DNA of 64,000 nt from Phytophthora sp. 'mugwort' (Eukaryota; Oomycota; Peronosporomycetes; Peronosporales; Peronosporaceae), in the NCBI GenBank assembly GCA_033558025.1, contig JAUCEF010000006.1, positions 3,534,001 through 3,598,000 of the forward strand. Direction: 5' to 3'. Position 1 is the stretch's first letter. Each line of letters begins with the position of its first letter. Of this stretch, positions 54,464 to 64,000 are shown piece after piece. A program made the translations under genes and the position numbers. The notes beneath the pieces were generated by a model. That model was not told the DNA's origin and searched no databases. It was given only the letters and a program-made list of their open reading frames with translations.

Positions 54464-54806
54464 TGATAAAGGTATTGAGGTCTTGAAGCGAGGCTTGGGT
54501 TGAGCGGAGGGAGTTCTGCACTTGGGTGCGGGGACCGGAGTGAAGACCACTTGAGCTGAAGAAGGAAGATTCGAAAGTGATTGATTTATCGGAGCTTACA
54601 CTACCTAGTCTACCACATAGATATGCAGCCCTGCATCCAATCATTTGGTGCATCCAATCACCAACACTCCGCACTCGTCCAATCATCCTACTCGTCTAAT
54701 CATCGGTTGCGTAAACAACGTACCGTAAACATCGCGGGATCGTGTTGGACCGGTTCGGGTTAACCGGTTACTGGTACACAGTACCAAAACCCGGCAACCC
54801 TCAATA
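54464..54806 (-). repeat. Copia-D 3' LTR (343 bp)
   Basis: On the plus strand it reads TGATAAAGGTATTGAGG to CCGGCAACCCTCAATA. It is preceded by C-element sequence ending CCCAAG. Confidence 0.85.
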
Positions 54807-54813
54807 CGTCCCC

Positions 54814-57800
54814 TCAATGCGAACACGCGTGGATTCCGAGGGACGCCGTCAGATCCATGTGGCGCGGTCCTGGCAGTGCCTTGGTCATGATGTCCGCCAG
54901 CATGATAGAAGTCTCGCATTACTCGAGCTTGACTTCGCCGCGCTTGACCTCATCACGGATGTGATGGTACTTGATGTCGATGTGCTTGGCGCGACCATGG
55001 TTCACTGGGTTCTTCGTCATCTTGATGCACGACTGGTTGTCTTCGAGGATCTTGAGCTCTGGCCCCGATTCGTTCGCTGTCGTCAAAATCTCGCACAACA
55101 GGCGATAAATCCACTTGCCTTCTTGGACGGCCAGAGTGAGCGCGATGTATTCCGCTTCGCTCGTTGATAGTGACACACTTGACTGTTTCTTGCTTCCCCA
55201 ACTGACTGGCGCGCCCATCAAAATGAACGTATAGCCCGAAGTTGACTTGCGATCGGAATGGTCGCCGGCCCAGTCTGCGTCTGAGTAGCCGCGAAAGTCC
55301 ACCTTGTCACCGGGTTTGAAGCAGATTCCATGCGACTTGGTCCCTTGTAAATAGCGGAGGATTCGCTTCACTGCAACCCAGTGCTCGACTTGAGGGGTTT
55401 CCATGAAGCGCGACACATATCCCACGGCGAAAGCGATATCTGGTCGCGTCGCAGTCATCAAGTGCATGAGTGCACCCACAGCTTCACGAAAGGGAACGTT
55501 GATCTTGGTCGGCGCGTTGCTTGGAACCAGTCGAGAGCTCAAATCCGCGGGACTTACTACAGCCTTGCAGTCATCCATACCGAAACGCTTGAGAATGTCG
55601 TCCACGTAGCGCCGTTGGCACATTGTTACACTGCCGTCAGCGTTGTCGACCAGCTCGATACCCAAGATAAAGGCACACTTCCCGCTGTCGGTCATCTCAA
55701 AACGTGTCTTCAGGTCACTCTTGGTGCGTGCGATCAGTTCGGCCGAACTTCCGGTTACTAATACGTCGTCCACGTACACCAGCAACAGAACGCAGTGACC
55801 ATCCACAATCTTGATGTAGAGGCACGGATCATAGGCTGAAATTTGAAAACCGATAGAACACACGAATTCGTCGAAGGTCTCATTCCATACGCGCGAAGCT
55901 TGCTTGAGACCGTAGATCGCCTTCACCAATTCCAAGCAGTCGAAATCACCATCCAGCTCGACGCCTTCAGGAACCACGCAGAACACCAACTCCTTCATGA
56001 CGCCGTACAGAAATGCCGTTACCACGTCGAGTTGGTCGAGGGGCCAGTCGAAAACTTGGCAATCGCGATGACCATGCGCAGCGTCACGTACTTGACCACG
56101 GGCGAGAACGTCTCCGTGTAGTCGATGCCGTACTTCTGCTTGAAACCCTTGGCCACCAGGCGCGCCTTGTATTTCTCGATCGATCCGTCGGCTTTGCGCT
56201 TGATCTTGAACACCCACTTGGTACCGATGGCGCGTTGTCCGCTGGGCAACTTGGCAGCACGAAACACACCACGAAGTCGCATCGACTTGAGTTCCGCACG
56301 AACAGCCTTGCGCCAATGCACTTGATCAGGTCCGTTCACCGCGTCTTGGAATGTCGTCGGCTCAGACAACTCACCGGCTTCCACTGAGTTGGCACTTGCT
56401 CGCCAAAATACGGGAGGAGTGGAATCGTCTTCTTCGTTGTCATGAGCATCCTTCTCTTCTTCGTCAGGCAGTCCAGGTTCCATTCGAACACTCGCTCGGC
56501 GTTTGGCTTGGCGCTCAAACGAGGTGACAGGAGCGCTTGCTTCTTCCAAACCAGTCGCACGGCGAACAGGACGCGAGTTCACTGACATGGTATCCGCATC
56601 ACTTGGTCGAGTCTTGCGCTTCCCCGCCTGCTTGAATTCGGTCGGACTCGCCGAGTCATCATCACCAATCTCGAGCGAGTCGAAGTCCAGGTTCACATCT
56701 TCGTCGTCATTACTTGAGATCGCCGTCGAGATACCAAAACTTGATTCGTCGAAGGTGACATCGCGACTTATCAGCACCTGCCCCGCCTCGATGTCATAAA
56801 CTCGGTACGCCTTCGACACTTCTTCGTATCCCATGAACACACCAGCGCGAGCCTTGGGGTCCCACTTGAGTCGCTTCTCCTTCGGGGTCAGGACGTACGT
56901 CCGACATCCAAAACACGCATGTGCTTCACACTTGGCTTGAACTTGTATACAATATCGAACGGAGTCTTGTTTTCGACCTTGGGCGACGGCAAGCGGTTCT
57001 TGACATAAATTGCAGCCATCGCTGCTTCGCCCCAAAAACACTTGCCCAGCTTTGCATGATGCAGCATGCTGCGACCAATCGTAACGATGGTCCGGATAGC
57101 TCTCTCTGCCGTGCCGTTGGTTTGGTGCGCGTACGGAACCGTGGTGTGCTGCTCGAGGCCTTGATCTTCGTAGAAGGCCTTGAGCGAATTAGTAGCAAAC
57201 TCACGGGCTCCGTCGTGGCGCACGAACTTGACACGTTTGCCGAACTGCGTCTGCACCTTCATGATGTAGGTCTTGAGGCATTCTTCGCTCTCCGACTTGG
57301 CACTTAAGCAGAAACCCTTCATGCATCCGCTGGTTTCGTCCACTATGAGCAGCAAATATTTGCTGCCACCCAGTGACTCTTGTTCCATGGGGCCGCAGAT
57401 GTCGAAGTGGAGTAGCTCAAATACGTCGTAGTGACGCTTGTCGCGGTTGCTTGGGAACGGTTTTTGGACCATCTTCCCTTGCTGACATCCGCGACATATG
57501 CTTGGTCCACTCGGCTGTGATGGTGTTTTCGCGTCCTTGATCATGCCATTGCTGACCATTTTGCGCAGCACGTCGATCGGAGCGTGGCCCATCCGCGCGT
57601 GTAGATCCACGTCGCGCGTTGACGTCGCCGCATTCACCGAATGTTGTGGTATGCGTAGCCAGTAGAGACCGTCGACGAGGTCAGCCGTTGCCACCACTTG
57701 CTTCGAGCCCTTCCGCGCGACATGCATGCTCGCGCCGTCGAACACCACTTGAAACTTGCCACTCTTGTTAATCTGCGGCACCGAAAGCAGATTCTTGTTC

Positions 57801-58897
57801 ATCTTCGGCACGTACAGCACGTCCTTGATTTCGATGTCGCGCTCGTCGCCGTTGGGCAGAACCACTCGTTCGATGATAGTTCCCACACCCTTAATCTCGG
57901 CCTTGTTTCCGTCCGCTACCGATAGTTCGCCTTCGTCTTGCTCATTCAGCGTGACGAACCTGGTCTTGTCATTGCAAATGTGGTGCGTTGCGCCGCTGTC
58001 GACCGCCCACATCCCGGGCATATCCTTGCCCGTCGATTTTCCGCATTCCAACGAAACCGCGAACGCCACTCGATCGTAGTCGTTGTCGTAGCCGTCGCTG
58101 TCGTTTCTCCACTGGATGTTGTTGGCCCCGCGTCCACGGCCGTTGCCGCCGCGTCTTGGCCCTCGGTTCTCGTCCTTCTGCTTGGTCCAGCACTTGTCAA
58201 TGACATGCCCCAATTTTCCGCAGTACGTGCACTGACGAGATTCTCTCTCGGCACTGAACGCCTTGGCCGCGTCTTCAGTTTTCACCGACGGAGTCTTCTC
58301 GCCCTGCCGCTTGATATGCTCGTTCGTGAGCACCTTCACGACGTCTTGCGTCTTCAGCTCCGCGCTACTCATCTCCAAGTTCAGTACGACGTTCTCGTAG
58401 CTCTTGGGGAGACTGCGCAGCAAGCAGATCACCACGTCCTCGTCCTCCATCTTGGCGCCGATGCTACTGAGCTTGGCGCTGATGTTCAGGACATCATTGC
58501 AATGATGCAACACATTGCCGCCTTCCGACATCTCCATGCTGAAGAGCTGTCGCTTCAGGTAGATGCGACCAGCCTTCTGCGATCCACCGTACAGCGTCTT
58601 CAAGCGCGTCCACGCGATCCATGCTTCCTCGCAGTCATCGACCACATGATGGTAGTCGGCGTCCATGTGAAGTAACATCAGTCCAAAAGCGATGTTGCTC
58701 GACTTGACATACTCGTCCTTGGCCCGGGAGTCCGTAAAGGATGGAGACGTTTCCCGATTCACCACATGCCACGTCGACTTGGTCAGGAACACGCCACGCA
58801 TGTAGCGGTTCCGCGTCGCGTAGTTGTCTCCGTTGAACTTGTCGATGAAGATCTTGGTCGAGACGTCTTGGGCAGAGGACATGGTGCTTGGGCTCAT
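54814..58897 (-). pseudogene. Copia-D gag-pol polyprotein, two frameshifts and one late stop
   Basis: Gag: [23 protein letters not shown] knuckle [14 protein letters not shown]. Protease [15 protein letters not shown]. Pre-integrase CRGCQQGK. Integrase core: [29 protein letters not shown] and [15 protein letters not shown] (D, D, E). The first open frame (58897-56888) ends by a one-base loss in a T run near 56911, just before the expected [13 protein letters not shown]. The second frame (to 56019) carries IGTKWVFKIKRKADGSIEKY and ends by another one-base loss in a T run near 56055. The third carries LDVVTAFLYGVMKELVF, LLVYVDDVLVTGSS (RT catalytic block), RGYSDADWAGD and STSEAEYIALTLAVQ (RNase H). 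A TAA replaces a tyrosine codon at about 54919. The last residues and the final stop (54816-54814) follow. Confidence 0.88.
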
Positions 58898-58901
58898 AAC
58901 C
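58884..58901 (-). promoter_or_regulatory. Copia-D primer-binding site (half tRNA-iMet type)
   Basis: The minus strand reads GGTTATGAGCCCAAGCAC directly after the LTR, identical to Copia-C. It contains the gag ATG (58897-58895). Confidence 0.75.
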
Positions 58902-59244
58902 TGATAAAGGTGTTGAGGTTTTGAAGCGAGGCTTGGGTTTAGCGAAGGGAGTTCTGCACTTGGGTGCGGAGACCGGAGTGAAGACCACTTGAGCTGAAGA
59001 AGGAAGATTCGGAAGTGGTTGATTTATCGGAGCTTACACTACCTAGTCTACCACATAGATATGCAGCCATGCATCCAATCATTTGGTGCATCCAATCACC
59101 AACACTCCGCACTCGTCCAATCATCCTACTCGTCTAATCATCGGTTGCGTAAACAACGTACCGTAAACATCGCGGGATCGTGTTGGACCGGTTCGGGTTA
59201 ACCGGTTACTGGTACACAGTACCTAAACCCGGCAACCCTTAATA
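58902..59244 (-). repeat. Copia-D 5' LTR (343 bp)
   Basis: On the plus strand it reads TGATAAAGGTGTTGAGG to CCGGCAACCCTTAATA, followed by Copia-E sequence GCTTCAGG. Confidence 0.85.
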
Positions 59245-60476
59245 GCTTCAGGATATCATCCACATAACGCCGCTGGCACATCGTCACGCTGCCGTCCGGG
59301 CTATCCACCAGCTCGATTCCAAAGACGAACACACACTTGCCACTGTCAGTCATTTCGAAGCGTGTCTTGAGGTCGTTCTTCGTGCGTGAGATCAGCTCGG
59401 GTGAACTTCCGGTGACCAACACATCGTCCACGTAGACCAGCACGAGCACACAGTGGCCATCGACAACCTTGATGTAGAGGCACGGGTCGAAGGCTGAAAC
59501 TTGAAAACCGATAGAACACACGAATTCGTCGAAGGTCTCGTTCCATACGCGAAGCTTGCTTGAGACCGTAAATCGCCTTCACCAATTCCAGGCAGTCGAA
59601 ATCACCATCCAGCTCGACGCCTTCAGGAACCACGCAGAACACCAACTCCTTCATGACGCCGTACAGAAATGCCGTTACCACGTCGAGTTGGTCGAGGGGC
59701 CAGTCGAAAACTTGGCAATCGCGATGACCATGCGCAGCGTCACGTACTTGACCACGGGCGAGAACGTCTCCGTGTAGTCGATGCCGTACTTTTGCTTGAA
59801 ACCCTTGGCTACGAGGCGCGCCTTGTACTTCTTGATCGATCCGTCGGCTTTGCGCTTAGTCTTGAACACCCACTTGGTACCGATGGCGCTTTGTCCGCTG
59901 GGCAACTTGGCAGCACGAAACACACCCCGAAGTCGCATCGACTTTAACTCAGCACGAATTGCCTTGCGCCAGTGCAGTTGGTCCAGGCCGTTGACCGCTT
60001 CTTGGAATGTCGACGGCTCCGATAAGTCCACGGCTGCTTCGACCGCGTTGGCACTTGCACGCCAAAACACAGATGGAGTCGATTCTTCATCTTGGTCTCC
60101 AGACTTTCCTTCTGCATCTGTGTCTGTTCGGTGCGAAGGGGAGTCGTTCGGTGCACTTGCTTCTTCCAGTCCAGGTCGATGACGCACAGCGCGCGGTCTT
60201 CTGGCAGCTTCATCTTCGTCACTCGGGCGGCTCTTGCGCTTCCCTGCCTGTTTGTACTCCGTCTGGCGCGGACCATCATCGTCGATGTCGAGGGAGTCGA
60301 AGTCCAGGTCGTCGACATCTTCATCAGAAACCGACGGTGAAAATCCAAAGGTCGATTCATCGAAGTTGACATCGCGACTGATGACCACCTGCCCCGCCTC
60401 GATGTCATAAAGTCGATACGCCTTGGACACTTCTTCGTAACCCAGAAACAATCCGGCGCGAGCCTTGGGATCCCAC
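59245..60476 (-). pseudogene. Copia-E (family 2) pol fragment: integrase end to RT
   Basis: The minus strand starts at WDPKARAGLFLGYEEVSKAY next to the Copia-F LTR. It continues through an acidic linker and the RT N-terminus (IGTKWVFKTKRKADGSIKKY, KQKYGIDYTETFSPVVKYVT). It has the same one-base frameshift as Copia-D (ending AIAKFSTGPSTN), then LDVVTAFLYGVMKELVF. A second shift lies near 59555. LVYVDDVLVTGSS follows, and RRYVDDILK breaks off at the Copia-D LTR. Gag, most of integrase, the RT end and RNase H are not present in the window. Confidence 0.85.
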
Positions 60477-60660
60477 AAAAGGCTTGGTCACTTGATGGCA
60501 AAATGCAAAGTGATTGATTTAGGTCCTTAGTTCGCAAACTCCTTGCTACCTCTAAGCCTACAGTTCTACCTACTGGGTACACTCTACTGGATTCTCTACT
60601 GGATACTGAGTTACTTCTGCCAATCGCAGAGCGCCACGTAGAGCCCATCCTGTACCCACA
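60477..60660 (-). repeat. Copia-F 3' LTR (family 1)
   Basis: It is closely similar to 49201-49385. On the minus strand it runs from TGTGGGTACAGGATGG to CCAAGCCTTTT, then abuts Copia-E sequence GTGGGATCC. Copia-F therefore inserted into Copia-E. Confidence 0.7.
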
Positions 60661-60744
60661 ATCTTGTACCCACCCATGGCGTAATGATCGTCCCGTAATC
60701 GCCGAGTGATTGAGGTGCCACTGAGTGAAGGTCATACCGGTATC

Positions 60745-63700
60745 CTACCGGTATACAGCAGCTGCTCGAGGCGTCTCCTTGACAACACTCCCACTCGACT
60801 CGATAGCCTTCGGTGCTTCGATGCCGAGCTTGCTCCGGAGACAGTCGAACTGCGCCGCTGGAATGGGCTTGGTCATCAGGTCCGCCAGCATGTCTTGCGT
60901 CGGACAGTACTCGAGCACCACTTCTCCGTCCTCGACCTTCTCGCGCACGAAGTGGTAGCGAATGTCGATATGCTTGGTACGCTTGTGAAACTCGGGATTC
61001 TTGGCAAGCGCGATGGATCCTTGGTTGTCTTCGTAGATCTTGATCGCCTTGCCCTCTGTGGTTTCGCCTATCTCGCACAGAAACGCCTTGAGCCACACGG
61101 CCTCCTGTGTTGCCTCCGATAGCGCCATGTACTCGGCTTCCGTCGACGATAGTGCCACCGTCCTCTGCTTCTTGCTGCGCCAGCTCACGCATCCACCGCT
61201 CATTATGAACGCGTATCCGCTCGTGCTGCGGCGCGACTCCACATCACCCGCCCAGTCCGCATCCGAGTAGCCGCAGACGCCGTCTTGGTCCTTGGTGCGA
61301 AACTCGATGCCGTACGTCGCCGTGCCTTGGATGTAGCGGAGGACGCGCTTGAGTGCTTGCCAGTGCGTGGGGCATGGGTCTGCAGCGAACTGACTCAGTG
61401 TGCCCACTGCCGCAGCCAGATCCGGTCGGGTGCCCACCATCAAGTACATGAGGCAGCCCACGGCGTTCCGGTAAGGCACGCCTGCCATGGTGTCATCATG
61501 CTTGCACCCGCCGTCGCACATAGCCTTGGTCAGCTTGAGTCCGGGATCCTGCGGCGTTTTCACGGGCTTGCTGTTCTCCATGCTGAACTTGCTCAGGATG
61601 CTCCGTGCGAACTTGGTCTGCCGCATGGTCACCTCACCAGCCTTGATGTCTTGCTTGATCTCCATTCCGAGAAAGTAGCTCAGCTCGCCTAGGTCCGTCA
61701 TCTCAAACCGCTTGCTTAATGCGCTCTTGGTCGCCTTGAGCATGTCGTCATCACTGCTCGCAATCACCAGGTCGTCCACGTACAGCACCACGAGCACCAT
61801 GCTGTCGTCGTTGCGCTTGACGTAGACGCAGTGGTCGGTCTCGCACTTGTCGAAGTCCAGCTTGAGCATGAAGTCGTCGATGGTGTGGTTCCACATGCGC
61901 GGCGACTGCTTGATACCGTAGAGCGCGCGCTTGAGCTTGCACACATGATCCGGGCGTCCTTCGCTTATGTATCCGTCCGGCTGCTGCATGTAGATGTCTT
62001 CATCCAGGACGCCGTTAAGAAAGGCTGTCTTAACGTCCATCTGGTGCAGCTTGAGCCCGTACTTGGCAGCCATCGCTAGCACGATTCGGATGGACGTGAA
62101 CTTGGCCACGGGCGCGAAGGTCTCGTCGTAGTCGATGCCGTGCTTCTGCGAGAAGCCCTTAGCCACCAGGCGCGCCTTGTATCGTTCGATCTCGCCGGCT
62201 TGGTTCTCCTTCACGCGAAAGACCCATCGACAGCCGATGGCCTTGCGTCCCTTGGGCAGCGGTACCACGTCCCATGTGTCGTTCTTGCGCAGCGAGTCGT
62301 ACTCCGAGTCGCAGGCCTCCTTCCATTTGCGTGCGTCGCTGGATTCCATCGCCGACTTGAACGTGGTCGGCATTTCTCCCACTGAATCCACGACGTACGC
62401 CGCCTCGAAGCTCTTGTCGTTGTTTCGAGCCATGGCAGACATCTCATCCAGGCCTTGGCGTCGATTCTCTGACGCGTATCGCTTGGCACTCGGGGTCTCC
62501 ACCGCTTCCTCCAGCGACTGTGTCCGCGGGTGTCTCTTGCTGCCGGGCAAGAATTCATCATCCCGCGCAGTCTCTTCATCTTCGTCGTCCGATGCCGACT
62601 GTTCATCTTTGTCCGTGGTGCCTTCTTCCGCATCTTGAAGGTCCACCAGCTCCTCCTTGGGTTTGTAGTCACGTCTTCCACCGTCGAAGACGTCTTCCAT
62701 GAACTGTGCATCGCGGCTCACCAGCACGCGACCACTCTCGATCTCCTCGAACCGATATGCTTTCTCGTGGTCCGAGTACCCCAGGAACCTGCATCGCACC
62801 GATCGCGCATCCAGCTTGGTTCGCTTCTCTTTCGCCACATGCACGTAGGCGTGGCAACCGAAGACTTTGAGGTTGGCCAGCAATGGTTTCTTGGCAGTCC
62901 ACAGCTCGTACGGAGACTTATCGTTGTCAAGCGCATGTGTCGGACAGCGGTTGCGCAGGAACATAGCCGTCATGACTGCTTCACCCCAGTATGCCTTGGA
63001 CAGACTCGCGTGCTCCAGCATGCACCGCGCGCATTCAACTAGCGTCCGGTTCATGCGCTCCGCGATTCCGTTGAGCTGCGGCGTGTATGGCGGCGTGAAC
63101 TTCTGCACGATGCCGCGCTTGCTGCAAAACTTGGGCCATTTTGTCGGATTTGTACTCACCACCGTTGTCACTGCGAAGCTCCTTGACGCGCTTGCCGGTC
63201 TGTGTTTCCGCAAACGCCACAAAGTGCGCGAACTTGTCGGCCACCTCCCATTTGTTCTTCACCAGGTACACCACGCAGTACCGCGACTTGTCGTCAATAA
63301 AGGTGACGAAGTAGCGCTTGCCGCCAAACGTCGGCGTGCGCATGGGCCCGCATACGTCACTGTGCACAACCTCCAGTAGTTCATTGGCACGCTTGGGCGA
63401 TGTCGATTCGAAACTCAATCGCGTCTGCTTGCCGAGCGCGCATCCGTCGCACGTCTCCCACTTGCTCGCGGACCCGAGGTCAATGCCGACGCTGAGCTTC
63501 TTCTTGACGATGGCGTCGAGCCCAGCGTGACCGATGTGGCCTAGTCGAAGGTGCCAGAGGTACGACTTGGTGTCCCCTTGGCTCCCGTTCGGACTCGCCG
63601 AATTCGCTTCGTTCAGGCGCACGGGCGTCATGCACAGCTGAACAGCTTGCCGTCACGCGCACCTATTGTGCACTTCATCCCTTCAGCGCGATGAAGCATC

Positions 63701-63998
63701 CGTCGCTGTCGAAGGTCACTGATCCGACGTCCTTGGTGAAGCGCCCGATCGAGAAGAGGTTGCGCGTTAGCTTGGGAATGTGCCACACGTTCGTGAGCAC
63801 ACCCTTCTTGATGCCACGAGGCGTCTTCATCTCCATCACAATGTCGCCGCTGCCGATCGCTTGAACCACACCGTCGTCTGCGAGACGCACGTCGACCGGA
63901 GTGAAGGCCTTGTAGTTTCTCATGAACTTCTTGGAGTGCGCCATGTGCTGCGTCGCACCCGAGTCGACCAGCCATGTGCCACTCGCCGACGCTGCCAT
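60745..63998 (-). pseudogene. Copia-F (family 1) protease-integrase-RT-RNase H, nearly open
   Basis: The element continues beyond the right window edge. The minus strand begins with the protease GTWLVDSGATQHMAHSKKFM. It shifts frame at about 63655 (one base missing) and continues through the pre-integrase region and integrase zinc site. A second shift at about 63135 comes from one extra C. It is then open for 825 codons (63222-60745): GIAERMNRTLVECARCMLEH, linker, GCRWVFRVKENQAGEIERYK, HQMDVKTAFLNGVLDEDIYM, the catalytic LYVDDLVIASSDDD (about 61790-61750), CGYSDADWAGD and SSTEAEYMALSEATQEAV. It ends PRAAAVYR. It is the best kept family 1 copy here. Confidence 0.9.
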
Positions 63999-64000
63999 GG

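Larger units (their letters stand above)
54464..59244 (-). mobile_element. Copia-D (family 2): full-length element with two 343 bp LTRs
   Basis: Minus-strand order: 5' LTR 59244-58902, primer-binding site, gag-pol 58897-54814, a purine-rich stretch GAGGGGACG, and 3' LTR 54806-54464. All domains are present. It carries two frameshifts and one late nonsense change, so it is close to intact. I counted about 10 differences between the two LTRs. The sequences next to the LTRs come from different elements (Copia-C on the left, Copia-E on the right) and show no 5 bp target duplication. Confidence 0.88.

Noticed and set aside
56000..56060. Canonical programmed -1 frameshift site in Copia-D/E
   Set aside because: The AAG TTT TCG context does not match the X XXY YYZ rule and family 1 has no shift here, so I keep it only as an open question in the findings.
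57938..58675. 245-codon plus-strand ORF in Copia-D
   Set aside because: Shadow of the Gag-protease reading frame; the same shadow appears opposite Copia-C.

Overview
This window looks like a gene-poor, transposon-rich stretch of an oomycete nuclear genome, most likely Phytophthora or a close relative. I infer this from three things: the families of degenerate Ty3/Gypsy chromoviruses, Ty1/Copia, pogo-like and Mutator-like elements; a tRNA-derived SINE-like head; and compact host genes with 60-80 bp GT-AG introns. Only about 5 kb (29.1-34.7 kb) looks like ordinary host genes. There is no CRISPR array, rRNA gene or convincing functional tRNA gene.

Layout. 1-2.5 kb: a LINE reverse transcriptase relic, followed by a SINE-like head on the minus strand. 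3.2-12.3 kb: a minus-strand Ty3/Gypsy element (Gypsy-1) with gag, protease, RT, RNase H, a second archaeal-type RNase H, integrase and chromodomain, all broken by frameshifts. Its first 4.03 kb is repeated in inverted orientation at 18.3-22.3 kb, so two near-identical arms flank a 6.0 kb spacer. The spacer holds a pogo-like transposase relic and two unrecognised coding regions, one of them cut by the right arm. 22.5-24.5 kb: short repeats and a MULE transposase relic. 25.6-28.45 kb: a second pogo-like element with recognisable 25 bp terminal inverted repeats and a possible passenger ORF.

Host gene island, 29.1-34.7 kb: a secreted FAD-linked oxidoreductase (minus), a DnaJ-domain protein with a C-terminal zinc finger (plus, one 64 bp intron) and a WD40 protein (minus, one 82 bp intron). 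The last two converge, and their stop codons overlap by 18 bp.

35.0-41.9 kb: a second Ty3/Gypsy element (Gypsy-2, plus) with both LTRs, a mutated protease, an integrase-chromodomain deletion and a broken antisense ORF before the 3' LTR. 42-46.4 kb: palindromes, a cluster of AGCG-type short repeats and a third pogo-like relic.

47.2-64.0 kb: a nested and rearranged cluster of two Copia families. Family 1 (copies A, B, F) has an LTR of about 185 bp. Copies B and A are joined in tandem through one shared LTR, and F is inserted into another element. Family 2 (copies C, D, E) has a 343 bp LTR. D has two LTRs but different target sequences on its two sides, pointing to ectopic recombination. In A, C and D the primer-binding site matches the anticodon half of initiator tRNA-Met, and the gag start codon lies inside it. 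Homopolymer G/C runs of 10-19 bases recur in the relics. All coordinates come from reading the sequence by eye. Domain names rest on motif recognition, not on database searches.
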